Source of the DNA: Lepidurus packardi
Taxonomy: Eukaryota > Arthropoda > Branchiopoda > Notostraca > Triopsidae
Assembly (NCBI GenBank): GCA_023053545.1
Contig: JAKZAN010000007.1
Coordinates: forward strand, 1,674,001 to 1,738,000
Reading direction: 5' to 3'
Length of the DNA stretch: 64,000 bases
Position 1 is the stretch's first letter. Every line of letters starts with the position of its first letter. The notes under the pieces are model-generated. The model saw nothing but the letters and a program-made list of their open reading frames with translations. It was not told where the DNA came from and made no database searches. The translations under genes and the position numbers were made by a program. Positions 1 to 11,493 of the stretch are shown piece after piece.

Positions 1-3000
1 TCCATCGCCTTGGATGGGTGCCTTGTACTGTCTTTATCAACTTGTGAAGAATTTCGAGTATAAGAAAGTCGAAGAACGGTCACCTTTGACCGAAGCCATG
101 AACCTCCTACTCCCGTTGATACATCAGTTGATTTTAAGGCTTCTCAATGACTTGACTGACGCAAGCATGCTTTTGCAAAAACAAATTCTAAAAATATTTT
201 ACGCCCTTACCCAAGTATGCCTTACTTTCTATGGGATTGTTAAATTTAATGTCTCAATTGTTAGTATTCGCTTCCCTTGGAACTTTTAACGAAACCGGTC
301 TTTACGGAGTGGATGGAGGTGGTTAGAGTAGTTAGCGACCGACCAGTCAGCGATTCCGTAATGGCGATTGACGAAGAAGAACGTCCTGATCATCCTCAGT
401 GGAAATGCAAGAAATGGGCCATGCATATTCTTTTCAGGATTTTTGAAAGGTAGCTCCCCTTACACGAATGCTTATTTCATGTTGTTGTTGTTGTTGTTTT
501 TTTACCGGAAATGCAGGTACGGGAGCCCTGGGAATGTTACTAAGGAGTATAAGGAGTTTGCTGATTGGTATTTAAAGACTTTTACCATGGGAATCCTGGA
601 GGTCATGTTAAAAGTCCTGGATAGCTATCGTCAGAAGCAGTATATTTCCCCCAGAGTGCTGCAACAAACCGTTAATTACGTCAATCAGGCGTGAGTGGAG
701 TCTTTTTACCGAAAATTATTTTCATAATTAAATCTGAACAGCGTTGGTCATGCGTTCTGCTGGAAGTTCTTAAAGCAGCATATGTACGCCGTCGTTCAAG
801 AAGTCGTCTTCCCAATCATGTGCTATTCTGATAGCGATGAAGAGCTTTGGAATACTGATCCTCACGAATACATCCGGGTTAAATTTGGTACCTTAGACAT
901 AATATCTTAAGGAGCTGTCTTTTCTAAACAGTGAAATGTGTTTCCTATCTAGACATCTTCGAAGATTTCGTTTCTCCTGTTACTGCAGCCCAAACCTTGT
1001 TACACACATGTTGTAAGAAACGGAAGGATATGTTGCAAAAGACCATGCATTTCCTTATGCAAGTCTTAACTGCTCCTGGAGCAGATCCAAGGCAGAAAGA
1101 TGGAGCTTTGCATATGGTAGCAAACATTAATCTGTAGTCCTTCATTGCAAAACTGAAAATCGTGTTTATCTTAGGTTGGAACCTTGGCAGATATTCTTCT
1201 GAAGAAGGCGTTATACAAAGAACAGATGGATCAGCTTTTGTGTCAATATGTTTTTCCCGAGTTCGCCAGTCCACTTGGCCATCTGAGAGCTAGGGTAAAA
1301 TGAAGACTATCAGTACGGTCCAAGCTTAATAATTTAATTCCTAGGCTTGTTGGGTGTTGCATTATTTTTGCAATATCAAATTCAAACAAGAACCTGTTTT
1401 GGCTCAAGCTGTCCATCTCACCGTCTCAGCTCTGTTGACCGACCGAGATTTACCTGTGAAAGTAGAAGCTGCTGTGGCTTTGCAAATGCTCTTGCAAGGG
1501 CAAGAGAAGTCGCAAAAATATGTTGAACCTCAGGTAAGCTTTTCTCATGAACGCCATGAAAGTGTATCAATTTTGAGGACTTCGCTAAGACTTGCGTTTA
1601 CGTAGATTACTGCTATAACCATGGAGTTGTTGAATATTATTCGAGAAACCGAGAACGATGACTTAACTACAGTCCTGCAAAAAATCGTTTGCACCTATAC
1701 CGCTCAGCTCTTGCCCATCGCCTGTGATATGTGTCAGCACTTGGTAAGAAGATCGGTTCTTAATTTGGGTTGTGCCGTTAGCTTAGTGGAGCGTTTTTAG
1801 GTAACCACATTTGGACAAATGATCAATACTGAAGATGGATCAGATGAGAAAGCAATTACAGCTATGGGATTGTTAAATACCATTGAGACTATCCTCAATG
1901 TCATGGAGGAGCACGAGGAGATTATGACGCGCTTAGAACCGATCGCGTTACAAGTTGTGGGGCTCATTTTTACACAATCTTCCATGGGTAAGCTGAAGAA
2001 AATGATCTGTGCTGTCCAATTTTAATAACACCTTTATCGGACAGAATTTTACGAAGAAGCGTTGTCATTGGTGTATGATTTATCCAGCAAAAAAGTTTCC
2101 CCAGATATGTGGAAAGTTTTCGAGCTACTTTATCAAGTAAAAAGACTTCTCTTATTTTAAACGAAAGAGTTTTACTATAGATACTTATTTATCGCAGGTG
2201 TTCGAGAAAGATGGCTTTGATTACTTTACGGATATGATGCCTGCCCTACATAATTACGTTACTGTGGACACAGAAGCTTTACTAGCTGACACCAATCGAG
2301 TGTTAGCCTTGTTTAACATGTGCAAAGCGGTACATTTATTTACGCTAAAATAATTCGCTTTTTCTATATATGCAACCTGTTTAGATACTTACTGGCGATG
2401 CCGGAGAGGATGCTGAGTGTCATGCCGCTAAATTGTTGGAAGTTATCATTCTTCAGTGCAAGGGCCGGATTGATGAGGTAAATGAAGCTGTTAAACTTAT
2501 TTGAGATTGTAATTAACTTAAGCTATATGCTAATTCAAAAATAGTGTATCCCTGGACTGATTGAGCTGGTTGTTACCCGTCTTTTGAGGGAAGTGAAAAC
2601 GTCCGAGTTACGCACCATGTGCCTGCAAGTTATGATTGCTGCTCTGTATTATAATCCCACTTTATTATTAAAAACCTTGGATAAGATGCAGCACCTAACT
2701 GGCGACCAGCAACAATCCCTAACTGCTCATTTTATTCGTCAATGGATACACGATACCGACTGCTTTCTGGGGTTAGTTTTGGAGTAGTCTTTTGCCATAA
2801 ATCTTAATTCTCTAAATGGGATCCATAATTTTGTTGTTATTGTTTTTTTTAATTGCAGACTGCATGACCGTAAGCTTTGTGTGCTTGGCTTGGTAACGTT
2901 ACTGACCCCCATTCCGGGGCTGAATGGTCGACCAGCTATTGTGGAAGAGTTGGCTTCTCAAATCCTGCCATCTTTGCTTCTTTTATTTGACGGTTTAAAA

Positions 3001-3616
3001 CGGGCCTACGCTGCTAAAGCTGCAGAAGAAGCGAACGGAACCGACGATGATGAGGACGAGTCCGATAACGACCAGGAAGTCTTGGAAAGTGATGAAGATG
3101 ACATTGATCAGGATGGCCAAGACTATTTGGAGCGATTGCAAGATAAAGTTTCCATGGCAGCCCAAAAGTCGCCTTACGGCATTACAGCGGTTATCAAGGA
3201 TGGCATGGGTGGGGATGACGATGAAGATGACGATGACGACGATGATGAAGATTCAGAAGAAGATGAAGAAACTGCGTTGGAAAGCTACACCACTCCATTG
3301 GATGATGAAAACTGTGACATTGATGAGTACGTCGTCTTCAAATCGGTACTGCAACAACTGCAAATGTCTGAGCCTGGTTGGTACGTTGCCTTAACGGGCT
3401 CCTTGACACCAGAACAGCAAAAAGCTTTACAAGAGGTTATGGTTTTAGCTGATCAGCGCCGAGCTGCAGCAGAAAGTAAGCGGATTGAACAGCAAGGAGG
3501 TACTTTTTCTTATTTTCTATTAGTGCGATCTGTAATATGATTTTATTTTAGGTTACGTGTTCCAACAGCAGACTGTTCCGGTATCCTTCAATTTTGGTGG
3601 AAGTATGGGAAGATAA
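1..3616 (+). CDS. IPO7: Importin-7 (IPO7/IPO8 class karyopherin), 5' end cut by window edge
   Basis: Nuclear import receptor of the importin-beta superfamily: binds cargo in the cytoplasm, RanGTP in the nucleus. The reading frame enters at base 2 and I follow 15 exons: 2-214, 265-449, 517-690, 742-887, 953-1116, 1175-1294, 1345-1533, 1606-1743, 1801-1987, 2045-2136, 2198-2329, 2385-2477, 2545-2771, 2859-3499 and 3552-3616 (922 codons, all junctions in frame). Residues align along vertebrate IPO7 from about residue 150, including [41 protein letters not shown] and [13 protein letters not shown]. The acidic stretch of Asp/Glu runs near 3040-3270 and the end SFNFGGS are also family traits. The N-terminal Ran-binding HEAT repeats lie left of the window. 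Invertebrates usually have one gene for IPO7 and IPO8, so the symbol denotes the class. Confidence 0.97.
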
Positions 3617-4103
3617 GTAAGAGCCAACTGCTGTGTTTTCTTTCTTTTGCAATGGTATTCCTGTATCCCTTATTTGTAACGATTAACTTTTGGGTAGTTA
3701 TGTCAGGAATGGTTTAGTTAATATTTTGCATGACGCTGAAGTGCTACACTTCACCACTTTCAGAACTGTGAATTCTTCATATTTTTTTTTGACAAGGAGT
3801 GTACAATGTTGGCTAACAAAATCTACAGAATTATTATCTCCTCCAAGAAGTACCTAGAAGAGTCATGTTTCTCCCCTTAGCATTTTCGTCGAAAGAAAAC
3901 ACCCTTGCTTTACATTTACCAAAAATACTTAGCAAGCATTATTGGGTAGCAGTTATATCGTACCTGTAATGCTAATTCTATGCGACAGGAGGACAGTTGG
4001 GTGGAATTCATGTATTAATGTTTCGGAGAAAGCGAACGACCATACGAACTTCAAGTTTTACATGCGCAGGTTCAGTAGAGTCAACAGGGAAAATAAGCGT
4101 TTG
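3617..4103. other. Convergent intergenic / 3' UTR interval
   Basis: No open frame with coding character. It holds the 3' UTRs of the two converging genes. The first canonical plus-strand AATAAA I find after the importin stop is at 4111-4116, just beyond this interval and inside the last UBE2M coding exon. Confidence 0.6.
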
Positions 4104-4767
4104 TTAGCGGAATAAAGATTTTCGGACTTGCTGCTCAAACAAGCGCTTATTGGTCTGCAATAATTCGGCTGCTTCTTTATTCAAGGGATCCTCAGGATTT
4201 GGTTCCTGAAATAGATAAGATTAACTGGGATTATGCCAAAGACGAGGGAACTTACCAAGAATAGATGCTGCAAACCATATACGACTGAGTTAATAGTAAG
4301 GACTGGTTTCCAATCTTCTCTCAGTATGTTTAAGCAAACATTGCCCTCAAGATCAATGTTGGGATGAAAGACTTGTGTTTCACATTTTACTTTAGGAGGC
4401 TCATGTGGGTAGTTTGGACCAACCTTAAAGCTGAAGGTGAAACGTCCTCCACGATAAAAGCCCTAGAGAATAAAAACGTTTAACATTTTCTGGGTTGGAT
4501 CTACGCGTGATTACTTCATCTGGTGAAATTACTAAATTAAAATTCAGTAAATCATCTGGATCAGGAAACTCTGTTTGGCATGTTTTGGGAAGGTTCAGCT
4601 CATTAATATCTACAAAGAAACCAAAGGTTAAGCTTATCTTGAAAGCAATGACAAAGCTTCTTACCTTTTGTGATTCTCAGCTGTGCAGCTGAGGCCCTTT
4701 TCTGACTGCTTTTGCCTGGAATTTCTCCATCTTTTTTTTGTTGTTTCAGAGAAAATAACTTGATCAT
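4104..4767 (-). CDS. UBE2M: NEDD8-conjugating enzyme UBC12/UBE2M
   Basis: E2 enzyme that receives NEDD8 from the UBA3-NAE1 E1 and passes it to cullins. Four exons on the minus strand: 4665-4767, 4515-4609, 4256-4462 and 4104-4205, giving 168 residues. The N-terminus [12 protein letters not shown] is the E1-docking peptide specific to UBC12. The E2 core follows with [31 protein letters not shown] (catalytic Cys in NVCLN) and [19 protein letters not shown]. The start is the only ATG before that peptide. Oddity: the protein stops after RKSLFR, whereas family members end with roughly 15 further residues (GGY...YFERCLK type). No downstream exon restoring that tail was found. The gene diverges from DNAJC1, with 1.3 kb between the start codons. 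Confidence 0.96.
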
Positions 4768-6093
4768 GCCTGTACGTTAGCGTCGACTTGGGTTTGATTA
4801 CACGATTTACTAAACTCTATGTCAGCAGTTGGCCATTAACAAATGCAAAGCAGCCCAAAAAAACTATTTTGCGTTCCTCTTTGGCCGTTCCTCTTTGGCC
4901 GTTCCTGTTAGATTGTTTACCAACGAAGGTTCAGAAGCTACTATATGACGCCTTTTCGGAGGATCGAACCTGCCAAAAGCTTACCCATCTGACCGCTAAC
5001 TGTTCTGTGGCGCGCTGTGGATATGACGAGAGCAGTTTCTGTCTGGGAACGTGAACTAATTAATATTGAATTAACTGACATTAATGTTCACCAAGTTAAC
5101 GTCACGTTGAATTTTCTTCTTATTTAATTTAGTTCCCAGTCACGGCATGTTATTCTATTCTTTATCCAGGGATTATTAGGTTAGGTTAGTTTAGGTGTTA
5201 GGTTAGATTAAGAGACTCGCTCCGAAAGGGCACCAAAAGGAGCATCTAAATGCCCGAAGCAGACAACTTGTGGATGTCATCCGAAAAGGCGTCAAGAAAC
5301 GCACCCTGAACCTAATACTCCTGCAAATTCTAAGCTTCATATTTGCTTTCTTTACCAGGAGGTGGCATGGTACCACATGCTGGGGGAAAATTTCATCCAA
5401 ATGGACGTCATGTAGCCTCTTGTCGAAGGTTCTGTAGAACGGAATGGTTAAGCGCCAACAAGATTAAAAGACCACGACGTAAGGACTACAAACCCCTAAC
5501 CTAACTAACTTAACCTAACAATGAGAAGAGACTTTTGGACTTGAAATGCTACTGGCCCCTTGAAAGCTTATAGAACTGAAGTCCTTCTATTCAAAATCAC
5601 CGCATGGTGCGCTGATGAAACTTTCAAATTTGTCTAAACTATTTTAAATCAGATGTCATATGAATATGTCATACGATCTATGTCTATGTGTCATAAAAAA
5701 AACGAACGATCCATTTCATTTTTCTTTGCTCCTGAAGCTCCTTATCTACAGTATTCCCATGCATTATGGAGAGAGCGGGATATCAACTCCTGCCGAAAAA
5801 CAATGTATACCTTTAGTGACGCAAATCTAGACATGTTTATTTCTCTCAAAAAATCTGATCTAAATTACTTCATATAATACAAAAATGTACTTGTGAAATC
5901 AAATTTCTGTTGAAATTAAAATGGGGGAGCTTCACAAGGTGGCCAAAATCCGAAGAGCTTCCTTACTCCTATTTTCCTGTCTTGTTTGTTATGGTTGCTG
6001 ACGTCTCATTGGCATCGCCCACGTCCCAGTCGTCGTGTAACAGAATGGTTTAACTACAAAATTTAAGCAGGGTAGTCATTGAGCAAATACAGA
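4768..6093. other. Divergent intergenic region UBE2M / DNAJC1
   Basis: No convincing gene. Contains a 14-bp tandem duplication (gttcctctttggcc at 4873-4886 and 4887-4900) and the TTAGG-like inverted repeat described separately. The ORFs here are short, lack recognisable domains and look fortuitous. Confidence 0.6.
5176..5519. repeat. 344-bp segment bounded by inverted TTAGG-like tracts
   Basis: Left edge 5176-5206 holds about five TTAGG-type units (ttaggttaggttag...). The right edge 5495-5519 holds the complementary cctaacctaactaac series, so the two tracts form an imperfect inverted repeat around about 290 bp of unique sequence. TTAGG is the common arthropod telomere unit, and such interspersed tracts are widespread in arthropod genomes. 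Whether this is a short mobile element or telomere-like filler is not resolved. Confidence 0.55.
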
Positions 6094-7942
6094 ATGAAGG
6101 GTTTTGCTCTAAGTAGTTTAGTGTACTTTTTTGTTTTAATATCGGCAGTGCTTGCCTGGGATTCTAATGAACTCGAAATTTTCGATCTGATAGAGGAAGT
6201 AGAACAGCAAAATTTCTACACACTACTTGACGTTCCTAAGGTAAACAGTCTACAATTATATTATTAGGGCAACTAAATTGTGTCTCAATTATATAGGATA
6301 GTGGTCATGGTGAAATAAAAAAAGCATACAGGAGGTTGTCATTGCAACTGCATCCTGATAAAAATAGTGCCTCTGATGCCGAAGTTAAATTTCGCCAACT
6401 CGTGGGAATCTATGAAATTCTGCGAGATGACGATAAAAGAGCTATATATAATAGAGTCTTGGATGAAGGGCTGCCAGACTGGCGAATGCCAGTTTACTAT
6501 TATCGAAAAGTCAGAAAAATGGGTTTACTGGAAATGTCCATATGGCTCTTTATTCTATTTACTATTGGCCAGTATTTAGTGTCGTGGGCAGCATATTGGG
6601 AAAAGAAATTTGAAATGGTAATTTAATATTGGGGTATTATGGATGTGTTGTAATACTTATCCTATTTGCAGGAGTCTGTTTTCTTCTCAAAATATCAAAA
6701 GGTTCTTAAAAAACAGAAAAAGAAGAAAACGGCGGACGATACAACATTAACGTTTCAAGAGGAAGTAGACCAACTTCTTGAGAAACCAAGGTACACCATA
6801 CGCGATTGCATAGTCTTGGAATTAATGTCTATTTTGCAGCGTTCGCAACACACTGCCATTTCAAATACCGAGGGGAGTATACTGGACTTTGACATCCCTT
6901 CCTGCCGTAGTGCGAAGTTGGCGAGATCAACGCGAGTTAGAACGAAAATGGCAAGAAGAAGAGCTGCTCCGATTAGCAGATGAAGAAGAAGCTGCCAGAG
7001 CTCGTGAAGAAGAAAAGAAACTGCGGCGTAAGCGCGTAATAAAACCGCTGCCAGATCGTACCGGTGAAGCTGGCGAAGTGCCTGTGGAATCCCAAGATAC
7101 CGTGCGTGAAGCTGCCCGTCCGACTGTATTTATACCAAGCAGACCTTCAGGTGGATTTTGGTCTGATGAGGATATTAACGAATTAGCAGCTCTCATGAAA
7201 AAATATCCGCCTGGCACGATGGAGCGTTGGGAAAAAATTGCACAGCTATTGGATCGTTCCGTAGCCGAGATTGTTATCGTAGCCAGAAAAGTGAAAGACA
7301 ATCCTGTGAAGCCCAGTTCGCCTTTGTCAGCGGAAGACGTATATGACTCCGAAGAAGTAAAGAAGAAGGAAAAAACAAAAGGCGGGAAATTAGGGCCAAG
7401 TATTAATGACCAAAATGGTGCTCAGTCGTCAGCTGATTCACAATGGACACAAAAGCAACAAAAAGCATTAGAAGCTGCTCTTGCGCAATACCCTAAAGGC
7501 AGCCTCGAACGCTGGGAAAGAATAGCAAAATGTGTTCTCGGCAAAAGCAAAGTAAGTTGGAATTATTTTTAGCATGGGCTCAATTTGCCAAGTCCGCTGA
7601 TTGACTTCGCGAGATGCGACGTAGTTAGCGTTGACATAGGTAATGGGTTCACGTATTTGCCATTACATTTATGGCTATTCACTTTCATGTTGGTTTGGCT
7701 TCAATCAATTGTTTGTTTTGAAGAAAGTCATCTTTAGGTTACAATAATTAAAAGTACAGATCCATATTAGGACCTGGTTAATGACTAAATTTTACTCACT
7801 CTTTTCATAGGAGGAGTGTATGCTTCGCGTGAAGTACTTATCTGAATTGGTAAAGCGGAAAAAACAGGAACAAGAAATGATCGAAAACCCAGATTCCGCT
7901 GCAGCTTTTGACCAAAATTTGCCAAATACAACTGAAGAGTAA
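6094..7942 (+). CDS. DNAJC1: DnaJ homolog subfamily C member 1 (ER J-protein with two SANT domains)
   Basis: ER/nuclear-envelope membrane co-chaperone that stimulates BiP through a lumenal J domain and exposes SANT domains on the cytosolic side. Exons: 6094-6240, 6297-6617, 6672-6790, 6840-7551 and 7811-7942 (476 residues). The first ATG opens a hydrophobic signal peptide ending near SAVLAWD. The J domain follows with HPD at about residues 68-70, then the family motif [18 protein letters not shown] and a transmembrane segment near 128-150. A basic/acidic helix leads to SANT 1 (GFWSDEDI...[11 protein letters not shown], about 300-345) and SANT 2 (SQWTQKQQ...[12 protein letters not shown], about 395-445), the latter split by the last intron. 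The third intron is only 49 nt (6791-6839). It restores frame between two otherwise incompatible ORFs. Confidence 0.96.
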
Positions 7943-8005
7943 CTGTTCCTGTTGGTATGCTGATAGCAAAGCAGCAAGCTGGTTACGGTGGGAATTCGAA
8001 AGATG

Positions 8006-8011
8006 AATAAA
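8006..8011 (+). promoter_or_regulatory. Polyadenylation signal AATAAA (DNAJC1)
   Basis: Canonical hexamer 64 nt past the DNAJC1 stop codon on the same strand. Confidence 0.6.
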
Positions 8012-8112
8012 TTTTACTTAAATTATACGACTGAACTTTCCTTGAACAATATGTGCTCTTGAAAGACCGTGCTCATGTACAGAACATATTTAGTTTTACC
8101 GAAATGTCCTTT

Positions 8113-8307
8113 AATTAGCTCAACAGTTCTCAAACTATGCGCCGTGGCGCCCTCGTGCACCGCGGTAGGCTTGCAGGGGCGCCGCGAAAGATTCCTATAA
8201 TTTTATAGGTGCAGCAATTATATAGGCGAATGTTCCAAGGGGCGCCGCGCGAGCTGGGGATAAAAGAGCGCCGCGAACGAAAAAGCCTGAGAAGCGCTGA
8301 GTTAGCC
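8113..8307. mobile_element. hAT-like MITE with imperfect 8-bp target duplication
   Basis: Element body 8121-8299 (179 bp) has no coding capacity. Its ends are imperfect inverted repeats: left caacagttctcaaactatg, right (reverse complement) cagcgcttctcaggctttt, about 12 of 19 positions identical. Both are followed inward by GC-rich gcgccg blocks. The flanks are aattagct (8113-8120) and agttagcc (8300-8307), an 8-bp duplication with 6 matches. An 8-bp target site and CA..(T)TCTCA-type ends are traits of hAT transposons. The decayed repeats suggest an old non-autonomous copy. Confidence 0.6.
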
Positions 8308-9147
8308 TCATATACAGGAAGCTGAATTGAATTGCTGAGTGAAGTTCCCGTCTGCTAGTTACGGATATCTCAAGTGTGAGTAGGGCGGAGTGAATGGCAA
8401 GATGCTCGTAAGATGGTATGGACGCCCACGGGTCAAGTCTTCCTTCAGACTGGCACGTGTTTCATTAGGGAGAAATAGCTTACTTATTACCAAATATAGT
8501 TAGTGGATCCGAGAAGACTAGAAGTTTAATGAGAAAATGACCTACAGCTCCAGGCAAGAAGATGAGGAATAGCAGGCGAAGGCCGAAGTCATTAATGTCG
8601 ATCGTTTATGTTCCACGAAATCATCAAGAAACCTTGGCATTAAAATTGACTCGGATTTAGCGACGAACTACGAAATAGGCCTTTGGCACAGGCGAAAGCC
8701 TGTCAAGGTAAACGACCTTTCTCGAACTGTAGCCAAAGGCTAGGCCTACTCCCGCTTAAATGTGCAGCGATTGTGCTCTCTTTTCTTCACAAACTCGGAT
8801 AAACAATTGCTTTTGGTTGCACCTTCAGCCTAAGGATGTATTCTTAAGGCCCGTCGTTGACTGTGGCTTGCACCGACGATTTCATGACGCAAGGAATTCC
8901 CATTTGATGTGCAAGATGATGTATTCTGGAAAATCAGGTTGCCAAGGTAGTCAAGAGTCACGTGTACTGGGTACCAATGCCTCTACTTACACCCACGTGA
9001 TGTCTGACGTCGAGAAGATCAGTATAACTAGCGCACGGCGCCACTAAGGACTGCGCAGTTGACGGAGAGAGAGGAAACGGGCCACTGCTCAGTGGAAGAT
9101 CGACTACAGGCGGAGACGATAATTTAGCTTTTTTGTTTTTTGTTTGT
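8308..9147. other. Intergenic DNA upstream of the uncharacterised gene
   Basis: No recognisable gene. One open frame (8760-9047) has no domain and no splice partners. The T-rich run ttttttgttttttgtttgt just before 9148 precedes the proposed start of the next gene. Confidence 0.5.
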
Positions 9148-11060
9148 ATGGGTAAGTCCAGATATCCTGCCTAAACAAAGTTTAACTTTGGGATTGAATT
9201 TACCATTTCAAGTTGCTTTTATGTTATAACATCCATAACAGACTGTACGCGACATTTGCCAGTTTTGCAACACGTATGATTCAGCAGTGACAGGGCCTGT
9301 GCCACTTCGGCCATGTATTTGTTTTTCTCTATTGATCGTTCAGTGCTTTTATTGGTTACCTTTTGTGCCATTATTGTTATACACATGCTGATTCCAAGTG
9401 TTCATTTTTCCATGTAGATCAGGAAGAGCACGAAATTAAGGGTGCTCTCCGACGGTTCGCGGCCTGGACCGAGGCCCACTACGGGGAGGAAACTGCAGAC
9501 CCCGATCAATTCTACAAAGCGGGAAGATGGGGCTCGACGTGGCCAAGCTGACTCGGCCGTACCCCAAACTTTCCTTATCGTTGCAAGGACACAGCCTTGA
9601 TCCTTGCAACAACAACTCCGGCTGTGACTGGACCCGAAACATGGACCAACAACGTGAAAACCCCCCTTGACAATCACCTGGCCAGGGATTCCACCGGAGG
9701 AGAATTTCCAACTTCGGATTGTCAGCGCGACAATCTAACCGGGCTTGAGCAAGAAAAAAATGGGAACAACAGCCTCGAGCCGTTAGTGTTGCCTACATCA
9801 TGTCATCTTCTCTTGGAGTACGACCACCTCTGGGAAGATAACCACGATCCTTTTTGGCTGACCCTATCCCGGCCCTTGCCGTACCCTGTGTGGGGAGCTG
9901 CCAAGTCTGCCTATACGTTTTCGGGATTGGAACATTTGGAGAGGCTTGGGCAAACGTTAATACAGGTTCTTCAAGCGCAATTAGCGAAGCATTCTTATAA
10001 CACTATTGGCAATTTCCAAACGTAAGTCTATTCCTTCTTTTGATTGCACAAAATGTACTGAGTATATCTCCACCTCTCACAGGTTCTACGATGCGTATAA
10101 ATCCCAACCTTCCATTACTATATTGGAAGAATTCTATCGACTCTACAAGCCGCCCATCACGCCAAAACATCATACTTGCGTGGGTTTAGGCATGGATTTG
10201 TCGCAGCGGATATTCCAGTTTGAAGCGCAGTATCCGGGCTTGTCTCAGTGCATCTTTTTGGCGTCTTGTGAAGAGGAAGTCGGTAATGTGCCTCACTACA
10301 CGGCATCATCCATCCCAAATACGCATACTTCCGAGAAAGAGCATGTGGTTGTAGCAATGCATTTTACATTGGGAGAGCGCAAGGGTGTTATGCTTCTCGA
10401 CACGGGATATCATGTAGCCCATCCTGTTTTTGTCATGGAGGACCTGCTTTTTCCTCATACAGGTAAGCTACTAAGTTTTCCAACGTTCTCGTCGCATATC
10501 CGCTAATAACTTTTTTGTTTGTGTTGTCTATGTTAGGCTGGTTCCGACCTGGCGGGACGGCCAAGTCTAGACGCGAATATCTCTACACGTTGCATCCTAA
10601 TGGTCATTACGTTGTCTGGCATGTTCGCGAAAAACGTGGCGATGACGAAAAAACCGAGTCCGCTTTAGTGTATGTACAGCAACCTTTCTTGTCTGGGGTG
10701 GAATGCAGTGAGCGTCGAAACTTGGTTTACGATTTCAAGTCGCTGCTAAAGCGAGATGCATTGGGCAACGTTACTTCAGGCGTTTACTTTGCGTTGAAAG
10801 CCTACGACAAGGCATCTTTTTCCATTTTCTACCGGGATGCTACTGATCAACAAATCGATAAGAAAATCCCAGCCACGTATTTCGGCCTTCGCAGTGACGA
10901 CAAAATCGAAGAGCACTTGCTCTTCTGTAGTCGAGCATTAGGGATTTGCGATGTAGGAGAACTCTTAGTTCAAGTGACGACCATTTTACGAGACGAAGAT
11001 TTCATGCACCAAGTTCTTGCTATTAACCAACGCATTTTAAACCTTTCAGCTGACAATTAA
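9148..11060 (+). CDS. Uncharacterised conserved protein with possible Cys-His-Asp (NAT/transglutaminase-like) triad
   Basis: Function unknown. The solid part is exons 10083-10462 and 10537-11060, which with the upstream frame ending at 10021 give about 300 well-formed residues. Here HHTCVGLGMDL, EKEHVVVAMHF and GVMLLDTGYHVAHP follow in order, about 55 and 19 residues apart. Cys, then His before a hydrophobic strand, then Asp in LLDxGY resembles the arylamine N-acetyltransferase / papain-like layout; that is inference. The 5' part is less certain. A micro-exon ATGG (9148-9151) with donor GTAAGT joins 9418-9538 to give MDQEEHEIKGALRRF. An in-frame TGA at 9549 then requires an intron, and 9539-9685 keeps frame. 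With exon 9686-10021 the model has 454 residues. A plus-strand AATAAA lies at 11443. Confidence 0.65.
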
Positions 11061-11493
11061 CTTTACGTTCGAGTCGTGACAGTTTTGTTTTTGCTTGGTG
11101 TTGGCGTATGCTCATTTGAAATTCACGTTTTTATTTGGTTGCGGTTCAAGCTCTCCTTTTTAGCTCTGTAGTATACAGCGAAGCATACGCATCTGCTCAT
11201 ACTAATATAAATGCTTTACACTAGAAACCTTGTAGGGTAGAACTTGTCCGGTGTTGATTCTACACTATACGGTTATAATTGCACTGTTTATTGAAGTAGA
11301 GGGAAATGCACATTTGCGTCAAGGTTACACGTCAATCTTAAATGAACGGTAAATAAGTTGTATTGAGAATCGAGATTCTTAGCTTTCCTTCACTAGACTG
11401 AATGCAGCACAATTACATAGACAAAGTACCACGAATACGTTGAATAAACGCCAGAAACCTTAAACGGAAGAACCAAAAGGGCAACTTTTCAAT
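11061..11493. other. Convergent 3' interval
   Basis: No coding signal. An AATAAA at 11443-11448 on the plus strand probably ends the upstream transcript only about 45 nt from the MLF stop codon, so the two 3' ends nearly or actually overlap. Confidence 0.55.

Noticed and set aside
3047..3394. 115-residue Met/Lys/Arg-rich ORF on the plus strand
   Set aside because: Out-of-frame shadow of the acidic repeat-rich importin-7 exon.
4495..4692. Plus-strand ORF of 65 residues
   Set aside because: Antisense of UBE2M exons 1 and 2; no independent coding character.
9549..9551. TGA as a possible selenocysteine codon
   Set aside because: Neighbouring residues show no selenoprotein family and a GT-AG intron removes the codon; I did not identify a SECIS element.
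9402..9711. Two overlapping minus-strand ORFs of 91 residues
   Set aside because: Antisense to the 5' exons of the plus-strand triad protein; no domains, mutually overlapping frames.
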